A DNA stretch of 64,000 bases, from the NCBI GenBank assembly GCA_000434555.1, contig FR880110.1:87211-151210 (forward strand). The letters are read 5' to 3'. The translations under genes and the position numbers were made by a program. The DNA is from Clostridium sp. CAG:524. Its GTDB lineage: Bacteria; Bacillota_I; Bacilli_A; RF39; UBA660. Positions 24,510-32,622 of the stretch are shown piece by piece (the stretch's first letter is position 1; the number at the start of each line of letters is the position of its first letter). Below the pieces are notes generated by a model. That model did not search any database. It was given only the letters and a program-made list of their open reading frames with translations, and had not been told where the DNA came from.

Positions 24510-26273
24510 GTGATAGTTAAAGGTACTAAAATAAATGATAGATACCAAATTATAAAGACCCTTGGTGAGGGTGGTATGGCTAATGTTTATTTAGCTCATG
24601 ATACTTATTTGGATAGAAATGTTGCAGTTAAAGTACTTCGTGGAGATCTTGCTAATGATGAAAAGTTTGTAAGAAGATTTCAAAGAGAAGCATTATCTGC
24701 TACAAGTCTTTCACATCCAAATATAGTTGAAATATATGATGTTGGTGAAGACGATGGTCAATATTATATAGTAATGGAATATGTTGATGGTAAAACATTA
24801 AAACAAGTGTTAAAACAAAGAGGACATTTATCAGTAACAGAAGTAATTGATATAATGCTACAAGTTACAGATGGTATGGCACATGCACATGATGCTTATA
24901 TTATTCATAGGGATATAAAGCCTCAAAATATAATGATTTTATCAAATGGGATGATTAAGATAACTGATTTTGGAGTAGCAATAGCGTTAAATTCTACTCA
25001 ACTTACACAAACAAATTCAGTTATGGGAACAGTTCACTACATACCTCCAGAACAAGCAAATGGTAAAGGATCAACTATTAGAAGTGATATCTACTCAATG
25101 GGAATAATGATGTATGAGTTATTAACAGGTCTTCTTCCATATAAAGGAGATAATGCTGTTGAAATAGCACTTAAACATTTGAGAGAACCACTTCCAAGTG
25201 TAAGAAAATTTGACTCATCAATTCCACAATCTATTGAAAATGTAATAATAAAAGCAACAGCTAAGAATCCTAAAAATAGATATAAAGATGCAAGAGAGAT
25301 GCATGATGATTTAAAAACTGCACTTGATGCTAGCAGAGTTGATGAAAAAAGATATGTTTATCCATATCCAGAAAACGACTTAGAAGAAACAAAAGCACTT
25401 GATAAAGAAGTAGAAGCAATCAAAGATGCAACAAAAACTAAAAAAGTAGAAAAAGTCAAAGATGACACCGATGAAGATGAAATTGAAGATAAAAAACAAA
25501 ATAGAACTTTAATAATAATATTAAGTATATTTGTTGGGCTTGTATTATTATTAACTGTTGGACTTACAATACTTCTTCATGATGATAATAAAGAAGCAAT
25601 TATACCTGATGTTGCGAATAGGAGCGTTCAAGTTGCTACTAAGATGTTAAATGATGCTGGATTTGATATAGCAAAAGATTATAAATATATTGCAAGTGAT
25701 GTTGTAAAAGAGGGAGATGTAGTTAAAACTAGTCCTGAAATTGGTAGTAATAATAAGTTACCAAAAGAAGTAATTCTATATATATCTAGTGGTGAAGCTG
25801 CATATGTAATGGAAGATTTCACTGGTGAAAATTATTTAATTGCTCAAGGTAAAATTGAAGCAAAATGTCAGTGTAATGTCGAAATAGTTGCTGAGGCTGT
25901 TGATGAATCTAAGAAGCCAAAAGAAGATACAGTACTTAAGACTGAACCTGCTGCTGGTGATAAAAGTAAACTTGGTAGTCCTGTTAAGATATATATTCCA
26001 AAAGTAGAATATAAATATCCAGACTTTACAAAAGGATATACTATTGCTAAAATAGAAGAATTCGCAGAAAAACATGAATTAAAACTTGAGATAAAATATC
26101 AAGAAACAACTTCAGCAGCAGAAGGTACAATATTAAAGCAAAGTAGAGCGGCTTCTTCACTTGTAACACCTGGAGCTAGTCTTGTAATAACAGTTGCAAG
26201 AGCACCAGAAGTAGAAGAACCAACTACAGAGCCAACAAAAGTTCCAACTGAAGGAGACAATACAGGGGAGTAA
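24510..26273 (+). CDS. prkC: Ser/Thr protein kinase PrkC with PASTA repeats
   Basis: Membrane sensor kinase that responds to peptidoglycan fragments. The kinase domain (about 11-275) has the Gly loop LGEGGMANVY, Lys41, catalytic HRDIKPQN (Asp135) and DFG at 153-155. One membrane helix lies near residues 335-360. Three extracellular PASTA-type repeats follow (about 365-565, for example IPDVANRSVQVATKMLNDAGF), then a Pro/Thr tail. In B. subtilis PrkC also triggers spore germination. I use GTG 24510, five bases after GGTGA; GTG codons at 24498 and 24501 in the same frame would overlap the prpC stop. Confidence 0.92.
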   Translation: MIVKGTKINDRYQIIKTLGEGGMANVYLAHDTYLDRNVAVKVLRGDLANDEKFVRRFQREALSATSLSHPNIVEIYDVGEDDGQYYIVMEYVDGKTLKQVLKQRGHLSVTEVIDIMLQVTDGMAHAHDAYIIHRDIKPQNIMILSNGMIKITDFGVAIALNSTQLTQTNSVMGTVHYIPPEQANGKGSTIRSDIYSMGIMMYELLTGLLPYKGDNAVEIALKHLREPLPSVRKFDSSIPQSIENVIIKATAKNPKNRYKDAREMHDDLKTALDASRVDEKRYVYPYPENDLEETKALDKEVEAIKDATKTKKVEKVKDDTDEDEIEDKKQNRTLIIILSIFVGLVLLLTVGLTILLHDDNKEAIIPDVANRSVQVATKMLNDAGFDIAKDYKYIASDVVKEGDVVKTSPEIGSNNKLPKEVILYISSGEAAYVMEDFTGENYLIAQGKIEAKCQCNVEIVAEAVDESKKPKEDTVLKTEPAAGDKSKLGSPVKIYIPKVEYKYPDFTKGYTIAKIEEFAEKHELKLEIKYQETTSAAEGTILKQSRAASSLVTPGASLVITVARAPEVEEPTTEPTKVPTEGDNTGE

Positions 26274-26274
26274 T

Positions 26275-27105
26275 ATGAAAGGTAAAATTATATGTATTAA
26301 CAAATTTATACATAGAGTATTATTAGAAAATAATACGATAATTGATACACGAACTAGAGGAAAATTAAGAAATATGAAAGTAGTTCCAGTAGTTGGTGAT
26401 AATGTTATAGTTGATGTTAATACAAAGACAATAGAAAAAGTAGAACTAAGAAAAAACTACCTGGAAAGACCACTCATTGCTAATATAGATAAACTCTTAA
26501 TAGTAATGAGTACATCAATTCCAGCTTTTTCTTCTTATTTAATTGATAAATTTTTACTTATTGCTTATAAAAATGAAATAGAGCCTATTATAGTTATTAC
26601 AAAAACTGATATGATAACTATGAAAGAAAAAAGTGAAATAAAAAAATATATCAATTATTATAGAAAATTGAAAATTAAAATATATGTTAATACTAGTGTT
26701 TCTAAAATAAAAAAAGAGTTTGCTAATTCTGTAGTAGCACTTTGTGGTCAAACAGGAGCAGGAAAAAGTACACTATTAAATAAAATTGACGCATCTTTAT
26801 CACTTAAAACAGGTGAAGTATCAACTTCTCTTGGTAGGGGTAAACATACAACTAGACTAGTTGAACTTTTAGAAGTAAATGATGGATTAATTGCTGATAC
26901 TCCTGGATTTAGTTCACTCGAATTAACAATCCCTAAAAAAGAAATAAAAAAATATTATTATGATTTTAATAAACCATGTAAATATAGAAGTTGTCTTCAT
27001 ATAAAAGAAGACGGATGTTCTATAATTGAAGAAGTTAATAAAGGCAAAATACCAGAGTGGCGTTATCAAAATTATTTAAAATTTATGGAGGAAACAAAGG
27101 AATGA
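26275..27105 (+). CDS. rsgA: Ribosome small subunit-dependent GTPase RsgA
   Basis: Circularly permuted GTPase that helps late 30S subunit maturation; 276 residues. An N-terminal OB fold (GKIICINKFIHRVLLE) is followed by G4 (ITKTD), G1 (GQTGAGKSTLLNKI) and G3 (DTPGFSS), the permuted order. The zinc site near the C-terminus is CKYRSCLHIKEDGC. It starts one base after prkC and its TGA stop overlaps the rpe ATG by four bases, as in the classical prpC-prkC-rsgA-rpe cluster. Confidence 0.93.
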   Translation: MKGKIICINKFIHRVLLENNTIIDTRTRGKLRNMKVVPVVGDNVIVDVNTKTIEKVELRKNYLERPLIANIDKLLIVMSTSIPAFSSYLIDKFLLIAYKNEIEPIIVITKTDMITMKEKSEIKKYINYYRKLKIKIYVNTSVSKIKKEFANSVVALCGQTGAGKSTLLNKIDASLSLKTGEVSTSLGRGKHTTRLVELLEVNDGLIADTPGFSSLELTIPKKEIKKYYYDFNKPCKYRSCLHIKEDGCSIIEEVNKGKIPEWRYQNYLKFMEETKE

Positions 27106-27737
27106 AAATAAATGTATCAATATTATCTAGTACAATAAAGCCTCAAGATATAGTAAAAGAATTAGATAATACAAATGCTGATGCTATACATATTGATATA
27201 ATGGATGGCAAATTCGTAGAAAATAAAACTTGGACAATAGGTGAGATAACTAAAATAACAAAATATTCAAGTTTTCCTCTTGATGTACATTTGATGGTTA
27301 ATAACCCTTCTAAATATATAGAAGACTATGCAATGCTTAATACGAATAACATAACATTTCATTATGAAGCAGTAGAAAATATAGATAAAATGATTAATGA
27401 AATAAAAGATTATGGATTAAAAGTAGGTATTGCTGTAAATCCTGATACTGATATTAAAAATATATTTCCTTATTTAGATAGAATAGATTTAGTACTTGTA
27501 ATGAGTGTATATCCTGGTAAGAGTGGTCAAACATTTATAGAAACAACACCAAGTAAAATAAAAGAATTAAAAGAATATATTACTGAAAATGATTTAAAAA
27601 CACAAATATCTGTAGATGGCGGAATAAATAATGAAACAGGTAAGTTGTGTAAAGATGCTGGTGCTGATATATTAGTATCTGCTTCGTATATACATAATGA
27701 CATAAAACATAATATAGATATACTTAAAAATATATGA
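27102..27737 (+). CDS. rpe: Ribulose-phosphate 3-epimerase
   Basis: Interconverts ribulose-5-phosphate and xylulose-5-phosphate in the pentose phosphate pathway; TIM barrel of 211 residues. Family blocks: HIDIMDGKFVEN, DVHLMVNNPSKYI, VMSVYPGKSGQTFI, and ISVDGGINNET. The usual NPGFGGQ loop is YPGKSGQ here, a noticeable substitution near the phosphate site. ATG 27102 overlaps the rsgA stop (ATGA) and follows GGAGGAAACAAAGG; an upstream in-frame ATG at 27057 lies inside rsgA and is unlikely. Confidence 0.9.
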   Translation: MKINVSILSSTIKPQDIVKELDNTNADAIHIDIMDGKFVENKTWTIGEITKITKYSSFPLDVHLMVNNPSKYIEDYAMLNTNNITFHYEAVENIDKMINEIKDYGLKVGIAVNPDTDIKNIFPYLDRIDLVLVMSVYPGKSGQTFIETTPSKIKELKEYITENDLKTQISVDGGINNETGKLCKDAGADILVSASYIHNDIKHNIDILKNI

Positions 27738-27746
27738 TTTATTATT

Positions 27747-27772
27747 AAAGATTAGTTTTACTAATCTTTTTT
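27747..27772 (+). terminator. Terminator of the prpC-rpe operon
   Basis: AAAGATTAG (27747-27755), TTTTA loop, CTAATCTTT (27761-27769), T-run. Confidence 0.9.
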
Positions 27773-27847
27773 ATTTTTTTGAAAAAAGTTTTAAAAAAAA
27801 GAAGTGTTTTATAAAGTTTTCGCTAATAATAATAGTAGGGGGATAAG

Positions 27848-29893
27848 ATGAAACAATATATTGTAAGACAAAATGGCTATAAAGATTGTGGTCCTTCATG
27901 TTTATTATCTGTAATGAAATATTATGGATTAGAAGCTTCGCATGAAGAAGTAACTATGAATCTAAAAACTACTAGAGAGGGTACAAATGCTTTTAATATC
28001 ATTAATGGTTCTAGGTTATATGGATTTGATGGCTTTGCATCTCATTATAATTATGATGACATTATAAATAGTAAAGTGACATTACCAATAATATGTCATT
28101 GTAAGAAAGATAATTTTTTACATTTTATAGTGATATATAAAATTAATAAGAAGTCAATAATTGTGATGGATCCATCAAGCAGTATAACTAAAATCACTAA
28201 AGAACAATTTAGAGATATGTACTTGAATACTTCAATTGTTATTTATCCTGTTAAACAGGTATGTAATAGTTTCTCTAAAAATGAAAATATAATTAAGACT
28301 TATATTTGGTTGAACAGAAAAGAACTCTTTAAAATATTAATTATAAATATATTTATTATTTTGTTTGGAATATTACTTAATTATTATTCATATATAGTTA
28401 TAGATTATATATTACCTAACTATGATTATAAAAAGCTAATCGTCTTTACAATTATCTTTATAATATCTTTAATAATTAAAACAATAATCTTATTTATTAA
28501 TAATAAAATAGTTATTAATTTGAATAATAAATTATCAAAAGAATTAAATAATGATTTTATAAGAAAATTATTTTATCTCCCTTATCAATTCTTTAAGAAT
28601 AAATCTTCCAGTGAAATTATATCAAGAATGAATGATTTTAAACTATTTTTAGATGTCCTATTAAATATTATTACCACAACTCTATCAAATATACTTTTAG
28701 TTTTAATAAGTTTAACATTACTTTTAATAATCAATTATAAATTGTTCTTTATATACTTAATTGAACTTATATTATATGCTTTTATTATTTTATTAAATAA
28801 AACTAAATTAAGAAATTTAAATGAAGAAGTTATGATTTATGAAGAAAAATATAATAAATCATTAAATGATAATATATGTAGCTATGAAATAAATAAAAAT
28901 TTAAATTTAACAAACGACATTGTTAATCTCACTGAAATGAATTTTAACATTTATCATTTAAAAAAAACTAATTCCCTAAACAATCAAAATAAAGAAAACA
29001 TTTTAAAAGATTTTGTTTCAGATTTTTCATATATATCATTTGTGTTTTTAGGTTGTATATTCATAAATAAAAATATTTTTACTTTAGGTAGTTTTGTATT
29101 ATTTCAAGCTATAGTAATATATTTTATAAATCCTATAAAAACTATACTTGATTTAAGTGAATCAATTGATTATCTTAAAAACATTTATAAGAGAATAAAT
29201 GATTTATTATTGATAAAAGATTCAAAAGATAGAGAAACAAATGAAATAATAGATGGCAATATAAGCATAAGAAATCTATCATACTCGCCAAACAATATAG
29301 ATTTTATATTTAAAAATGTATCTTTTGATATAGTTAATAGAAGTAAATTTTTACTTTATGGAAGTAGTGGTAATGGTAAAAGTACTATTATGAAAATATT
29401 ATTAAAATATTTAAAAGAATATAAAGGTGAAATTTATATAGGTGATTTAAACATTAAAGATATCAATAGTAATGTCATATCAAATAGTTTTACTTATGTA
29501 TCACAAAATAACTATATAATTAATGATACATTAAAGAATAATATTATTTATCATAGAAATATTAGTAATGAAGAATATGAAAAAATGATTAATATTTGTA
29601 ATTTAAATATACTTAGGAGTAGAAGTATTTTAAGAGATAATTATGTTATAGAGGATAATGGATTTAATATATCTGGAGGAGAAAAACAAAAAATATTATT
29701 AGCTAGAAGTTTACTTAAAAATAGTAATTATATCATTCTTGATGAAGCATTAAGTGAAGTATCTTTTGATGAAGAAAAAGAAATACTTGATAAGATATTT
29801 GAATCTTATAGTGATAAAACAATAATATATGTTTCACATAAAAAAGAAATAATAGATTTATTCAAAAAGAAATATAAATTAGAAAGGAGTTAG
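27848..29893 (+). CDS. Peptidase C39 / ABC transporter for double-glycine peptides (PCAT type)
   Basis: 681-residue bifunctional exporter that removes a double-glycine leader and secretes the peptide. The C39 peptidase (about 1-135) has Cys14 in DCGPSCL, His92 and Asp108. About six membrane helices (155-440) follow, then an ABC ATPase with Walker A GSSGNGKST, signature ISGGEKQ and Walker B IILDEA, plus the switch His in VSHKK. Two short double-glycine peptides are encoded directly downstream, the nearest starting two bases after the stop. This arrangement shows what it exports. No accessory HlyD-like protein is present. Confidence 0.92.
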   Translation: MKQYIVRQNGYKDCGPSCLLSVMKYYGLEASHEEVTMNLKTTREGTNAFNIINGSRLYGFDGFASHYNYDDIINSKVTLPIICHCKKDNFLHFIVIYKINKKSIIVMDPSSSITKITKEQFRDMYLNTSIVIYPVKQVCNSFSKNENIIKTYIWLNRKELFKILIINIFIILFGILLNYYSYIVIDYILPNYDYKKLIVFTIIFIISLIIKTIILFINNKIVINLNNKLSKELNNDFIRKLFYLPYQFFKNKSSSEIISRMNDFKLFLDVLLNIITTTLSNILLVLISLTLLLIINYKLFFIYLIELILYAFIILLNKTKLRNLNEEVMIYEEKYNKSLNDNICSYEINKNLNLTNDIVNLTEMNFNIYHLKKTNSLNNQNKENILKDFVSDFSYISFVFLGCIFINKNIFTLGSFVLFQAIVIYFINPIKTILDLSESIDYLKNIYKRINDLLLIKDSKDRETNEIIDGNISIRNLSYSPNNIDFIFKNVSFDIVNRSKFLLYGSSGNGKSTIMKILLKYLKEYKGEIYIGDLNIKDINSNVISNSFTYVSQNNYIINDTLKNNIIYHRNISNEEYEKMINICNLNILRSRSILRDNYVIEDNGFNISGGEKQKILLARSLLKNSNYIILDEALSEVSFDEEKEILDKIFESYSDKTIIYVSHKKEIIDLFKKKYKLERS

Positions 29894-29894
29894 C

Positions 29895-30032
29895 ATGATT
29901 ATTGAATCAGAATTAAAAGAGATAAAGGGGGGAGTAAATTGGGTAATTGTTGGCGTTGGTGGTTCAATCATTTCATTCATTATTGGCCTCGTGGATGGGT
30001 ATTTAAGGCCGTTAAAATGTAGAAAAAAATAA
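29895..30032 (+). CDS. Double-glycine leader peptide 1 (candidate bacteriocin subunit), 45 aa
   Basis: Short gene whose ATG is preceded by AAAGGAG inside the end of the transporter gene. The leader ends ELKEIKGG (residues 6-13), the cleavage site for C39 peptidases. The predicted mature peptide (residues 14-45) begins VNW, has a Gly/Ile/Val-rich hydrophobic stretch with a GLVDG (GxxxG) motif at 31-35, one Cys (42) and a basic tail. GxxxG motifs are characteristic of class IIb two-peptide bacteriocins. No known peptide name comes to mind. Confidence 0.78.
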   Translation: MIIESELKEIKGGVNWVIVGVGGSIISFIIGLVDGYLRPLKCRKK

Positions 30033-30046
30033 TAGTAGGAGGAAAA

Positions 30047-30208
30047 ATGTTAAAAGAAGAAGAACTAATTAAAATACAAGGTGGAGCAGTATCAGTTGGT
30101 ACAATTATAAATGCAGTTGTTAAAGCAATTAGCTTATTAAATGAGTTAGGACAACAACTTGGTTCTGCTATAAGAAGAAAAAGAGATGGAAGAAAGTGTG
30201 CTTATTAA
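30047..30208 (+). CDS. Double-glycine leader peptide 2 (candidate bacteriocin subunit), 53 aa
   Basis: Preceded by AGGAGG five bases before ATG. The leader MLKEEELIKIQGG ends in the double-glycine cleavage site. The predicted 40-residue core has an amphipathic helix (INAVVKAISLLNEL), a GQQLG (GxxxG) motif at 35-39 and a strongly basic C-terminus (RRKRDGRK) with one Cys at 51. It lies 14 bases after peptide 1 and the pair is closed by a terminator. Two adjacent GG-peptides, each with GxxxG, suggest a two-component bacteriocin; no immunity gene is evident. A signalling role is the alternative. Confidence 0.8.
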   Translation: MLKEEELIKIQGGAVSVGTIINAVVKAISLLNELGQQLGSAIRRKRDGRKCAY

Positions 30209-30221
30209 AGTATATGTGTAG

Positions 30222-30248
30222 AAGAAGGGGATAACTTCTCCTTCTTTT
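30222..30248 (+). terminator. Terminator of the bacteriocin-like operon
   Basis: AAGAAGGGG (30222-30230) pairs with CTCCTTCTT (30238-30246), one G-U pair, followed by T residues. Confidence 0.8.
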
Positions 30249-30278
30249 CAAAATAAAGGTAAATATGTACGGTAGCGA

Positions 30279-30374
30279 CTATCGGAATTTACGTTTGTGG
30301 AGATGAAAGTCGATGAAGCAAAAAGACGATATAATTGTAAAAGTTCTGTGAAAATAGCCTTTCTTTGTTGACAT
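30279..30374 (-). other. GC-richer patch with a 31-aa reading frame, possibly an imported remnant
   Basis: The stretch 30262-30360 is visibly less AT-rich than its surroundings. On the minus strand a frame from ATG 30374 to TAG 30279 encodes a 31-residue peptide beginning MSTKKGYFHRTF and ending HLHKRKFR. It has no ribosome-binding site and overlaps the -35 box of the marR promoter. It looks like the residue of a transferred element rather than a working gene. Confidence 0.3.
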
Positions 30375-30395
30375 TATAAATCTGGATAGTATAAT
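30368..30395 (+). promoter_or_regulatory. marR-ABC exporter promoter
   Basis: TTGACA (30368-30373), 16-bp spacer, TATAAT (30390-30395). Initiation near 30402 falls within the adjacent palindrome. Confidence 0.85.
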
Positions 30396-30400
30396 CGTTA

Positions 30401-30418
30401 TAGTTAGTTACCTAACTA
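30401..30418 (+). promoter_or_regulatory. Likely MarR operator palindrome
   Basis: TAGTTAG (30401-30407), TTAC, CTAACTA (30412-30418): a perfect 7-4-7 inverted repeat over the +1 position and just before the AAAGGAG of the regulator. This is the expected place for autorepression by the MarR protein it precedes. Confidence 0.7.
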
Positions 30419-30431
30419 AAGGAGTATCGCT

Positions 30432-30875
30432 ATGGAAGAACAAAGTATAGGATCAGAAATTAAAAAGATTGATAATTTGATCATAAGAAAAATTATGTCT
30501 TATAGTAAGAACAATAGTTATATGTTGAGTCCAAGTCAAATGATGATTACACGCTTTTTATACAAAAATTCAGATAAAGTAGTTTATCAAAAAGACTTAG
30601 AAGGGGCTTTACCATTTAGAAAGTCAACAATATCTGGAATAATACAAACTATGATGAAAAATAATATTATAAGTACAGAATCTTCTAAAGATGATTTAAG
30701 AAGTAAAAGAATAATTCTTACTCCTTATGGTAAAAAAATAAATAAAGAAATAGAGAAAAATATTATTGAATTTGAAAAAGTTCTAAAAAATAATATTAAA
30801 GAAGATGATTTACGAGTATTTTTTAAAGTAACAAAACAAATACAAAATAATTTGAAGGGAGAAAATGATGATTAA
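30432..30875 (+). CDS. MarR-family transcriptional regulator
   Basis: 147-residue winged-helix regulator. The central region YQKDLEGALPFRKSTISGIIQTMMKNNIISTES is the recognition helix segment, followed by the wing SKDDLRSKRIILTPYGKK typical of MarR. N- and C-terminal helices would form the dimer interface. It is the first gene of an operon with two ABC exporter genes and overlaps the next start. A perfect palindrome sits at its own promoter, so it probably represses itself and the exporter until a ligand binds. Confidence 0.88.
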   Translation: MEEQSIGSEIKKIDNLIIRKIMSYSKNNSYMLSPSQMMITRFLYKNSDKVVYQKDLEGALPFRKSTISGIIQTMMKNNIISTESSKDDLRSKRIILTPYGKKINKEIEKNIIEFEKVLKNNIKEDDLRVFFKVTKQIQNNLKGENDD

Positions 30876-32622
30876 ATTATTCAAAAATCTTAAAAAGGAA
30901 GATTATTTATTAATTATATTATCGAGTCTATTTATTATATTCCAAGTATGGCTTGAACTTAAAATACCTGATTACATGAGTGAAATAACAAAACTTGTTC
31001 AAACAAGTGGCGCAACTAAAGATATTTTAAAAGAAGGCTTATACATGATATTATGTGCTTTTGCAAGTTTAGCTTCTTCATGTGTAGTAGGTTATATTAT
31101 TGCTAATGTTGGAAGTAAGTTTTCTAAAAATATAAGAGAAAAATTATTTATTAAAGTACAAGAATTCGGCATGGCAGAAATAAAAAAATTCCAAACAAGT
31201 AGTCTTATAACTAGAACAACTAATGATGTTACAAATGTTGAAGCTATGTTAACATTGGGCTTACAAATGATGATAAAAGCACCTATAACAGCTGTATGGG
31301 CTATTGGAAAAATAATTAATAAAAGTTTTGAATGGACAGCTATTACAGGTGGAGCAGTATTAGTTCTATTAATAATGGTTATCGTACTTATGTTAATAGT
31401 TTTACCAAGATTCAAAATAGTTCAAAAACTAATTGATAATGTCAATGGACTTACTCGTGAAAATTTAAAAGGTATAAGAGTTATTAGAGCATTTAATGCA
31501 GATGAGATGGAAGAAAGTAAGTTTGAAAAAGTAAATAAAAAGCTTACGAACACTCAATTATTTAATCAAAAAGTAATGAGTATTATGTCTCCTATGATGT
31601 ATTTAATTATGAATGGTGTTTCACTTGCTATATATTTCATGGGCAGTATACTTATAAGCAAAGCATTACTCGCAGATAAAATTACATTATTTAGTAATAT
31701 GGTAGTTTTTAGTTCGTATGCTATGCAAGTAATTATGTCATTCTTGATGTTAGCGATGATATTTATAATGTATCCTAGAGCTTCTATTTCTGCTGATAGA
31801 ATTAATGAAGTACTTAGTACAAAAACAAAAATCAAAAATGGCAAAGTTAAAAAATCAGAAGAAACAGGCACACTAGAATTTAAAAATGTTAGTTTTAAAT
31901 ATCCAGATTCAGATGAATCAGTTTTAGAAAATATATCATTTAAAGCAAATAAAGGTGAAACTATTGCTATTATAGGTTCAACTGGAAGTGGAAAAAGTAC
32001 ACTTGTTAACTTAATTCCAAGATTTTATGATGTTACAAGTGGTTCAATCTTAATTGATGGAATAGATGTAAAAGATTATGATTTAAATTCATTATATGAT
32101 AGACTTGGCTATGTTCCACAAAAAGCAGTTATGTTTAATGGAACTATCAAATATAATGTTAGTTATGGTAAAAAATCTAATTATGAATTTACCGAAGACA
32201 AAATCAAAGAAGCAATAGATGTTGCACAAGCAAAAGAGTTTGTAGAAAAAATGCAAAAAAAATATGACTCAAATATTTCACAAGGAGGTACAAATGTATC
32301 TGGTGGTCAAAAGCAAAGATTATCAATCGCAAGAGCAATCGCAAGAGATCCGGAAATATATATATTTGATGATACATTTAGTGCTCTTGATTATAAAACA
32401 GATTATGTGCTTAGAAAAAAATTAAAAGAGTATACAAAAGATGCTACAAGTATAATTGTTGCTCAAAGAATAGGGACAATTAAAAATGCTGATAAGATAA
32501 TTGTTTTAGATAAAGGTAAAACAGTTGGAATTGGAACACATAAAGAATTATTAAATAAATGCAAAGTATATAAAGAAATAGCATATTCACAACTATCAAA
32601 GGAGGAACTAGAAAATGAATAA
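30865..32622 (+). CDS. Heterodimeric ABC exporter, subunit with degenerate ATP site (BmrC-like)
   Basis: 585-residue half-transporter with six membrane helices (about 15-300) and an ABC domain: Walker A GSTGSGKST, signature VSGGQKQR, Walker B IYIFDDTFSALD. Asp replaces the catalytic Glu after Walker B, so this subunit contributes the non-hydrolysing site, while its signature completes the active site of the partner, as in TM287/288 and BmrC. The length equals BmrC. The start overlaps marR by 11 bases; ATG 30868 is an equally good start. Multidrug or peptide export is likely. Confidence 0.88.
   Translation: MMIKLFKNLKKEDYLLIILSSLFIIFQVWLELKIPDYMSEITKLVQTSGATKDILKEGLYMILCAFASLASSCVVGYIIANVGSKFSKNIREKLFIKVQEFGMAEIKKFQTSSLITRTTNDVTNVEAMLTLGLQMMIKAPITAVWAIGKIINKSFEWTAITGGAVLVLLIMVIVLMLIVLPRFKIVQKLIDNVNGLTRENLKGIRVIRAFNADEMEESKFEKVNKKLTNTQLFNQKVMSIMSPMMYLIMNGVSLAIYFMGSILISKALLADKITLFSNMVVFSSYAMQVIMSFLMLAMIFIMYPRASISADRINEVLSTKTKIKNGKVKKSEETGTLEFKNVSFKYPDSDESVLENISFKANKGETIAIIGSTGSGKSTLVNLIPRFYDVTSGSILIDGIDVKDYDLNSLYDRLGYVPQKAVMFNGTIKYNVSYGKKSNYEFTEDKIKEAIDVAQAKEFVEKMQKKYDSNISQGGTNVSGGQKQRLSIARAIARDPEIYIFDDTFSALDYKTDYVLRKKLKEYTKDATSIIVAQRIGTIKNADKIIVLDKGKTVGIGTHKELLNKCKVYKEIAYSQLSKEELENE

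Noticed and set aside
30047..30208. Lantibiotic or sactipeptide precursor
   Set aside because: The core has only one Cys and few Ser/Thr, and no modification enzyme is nearby.
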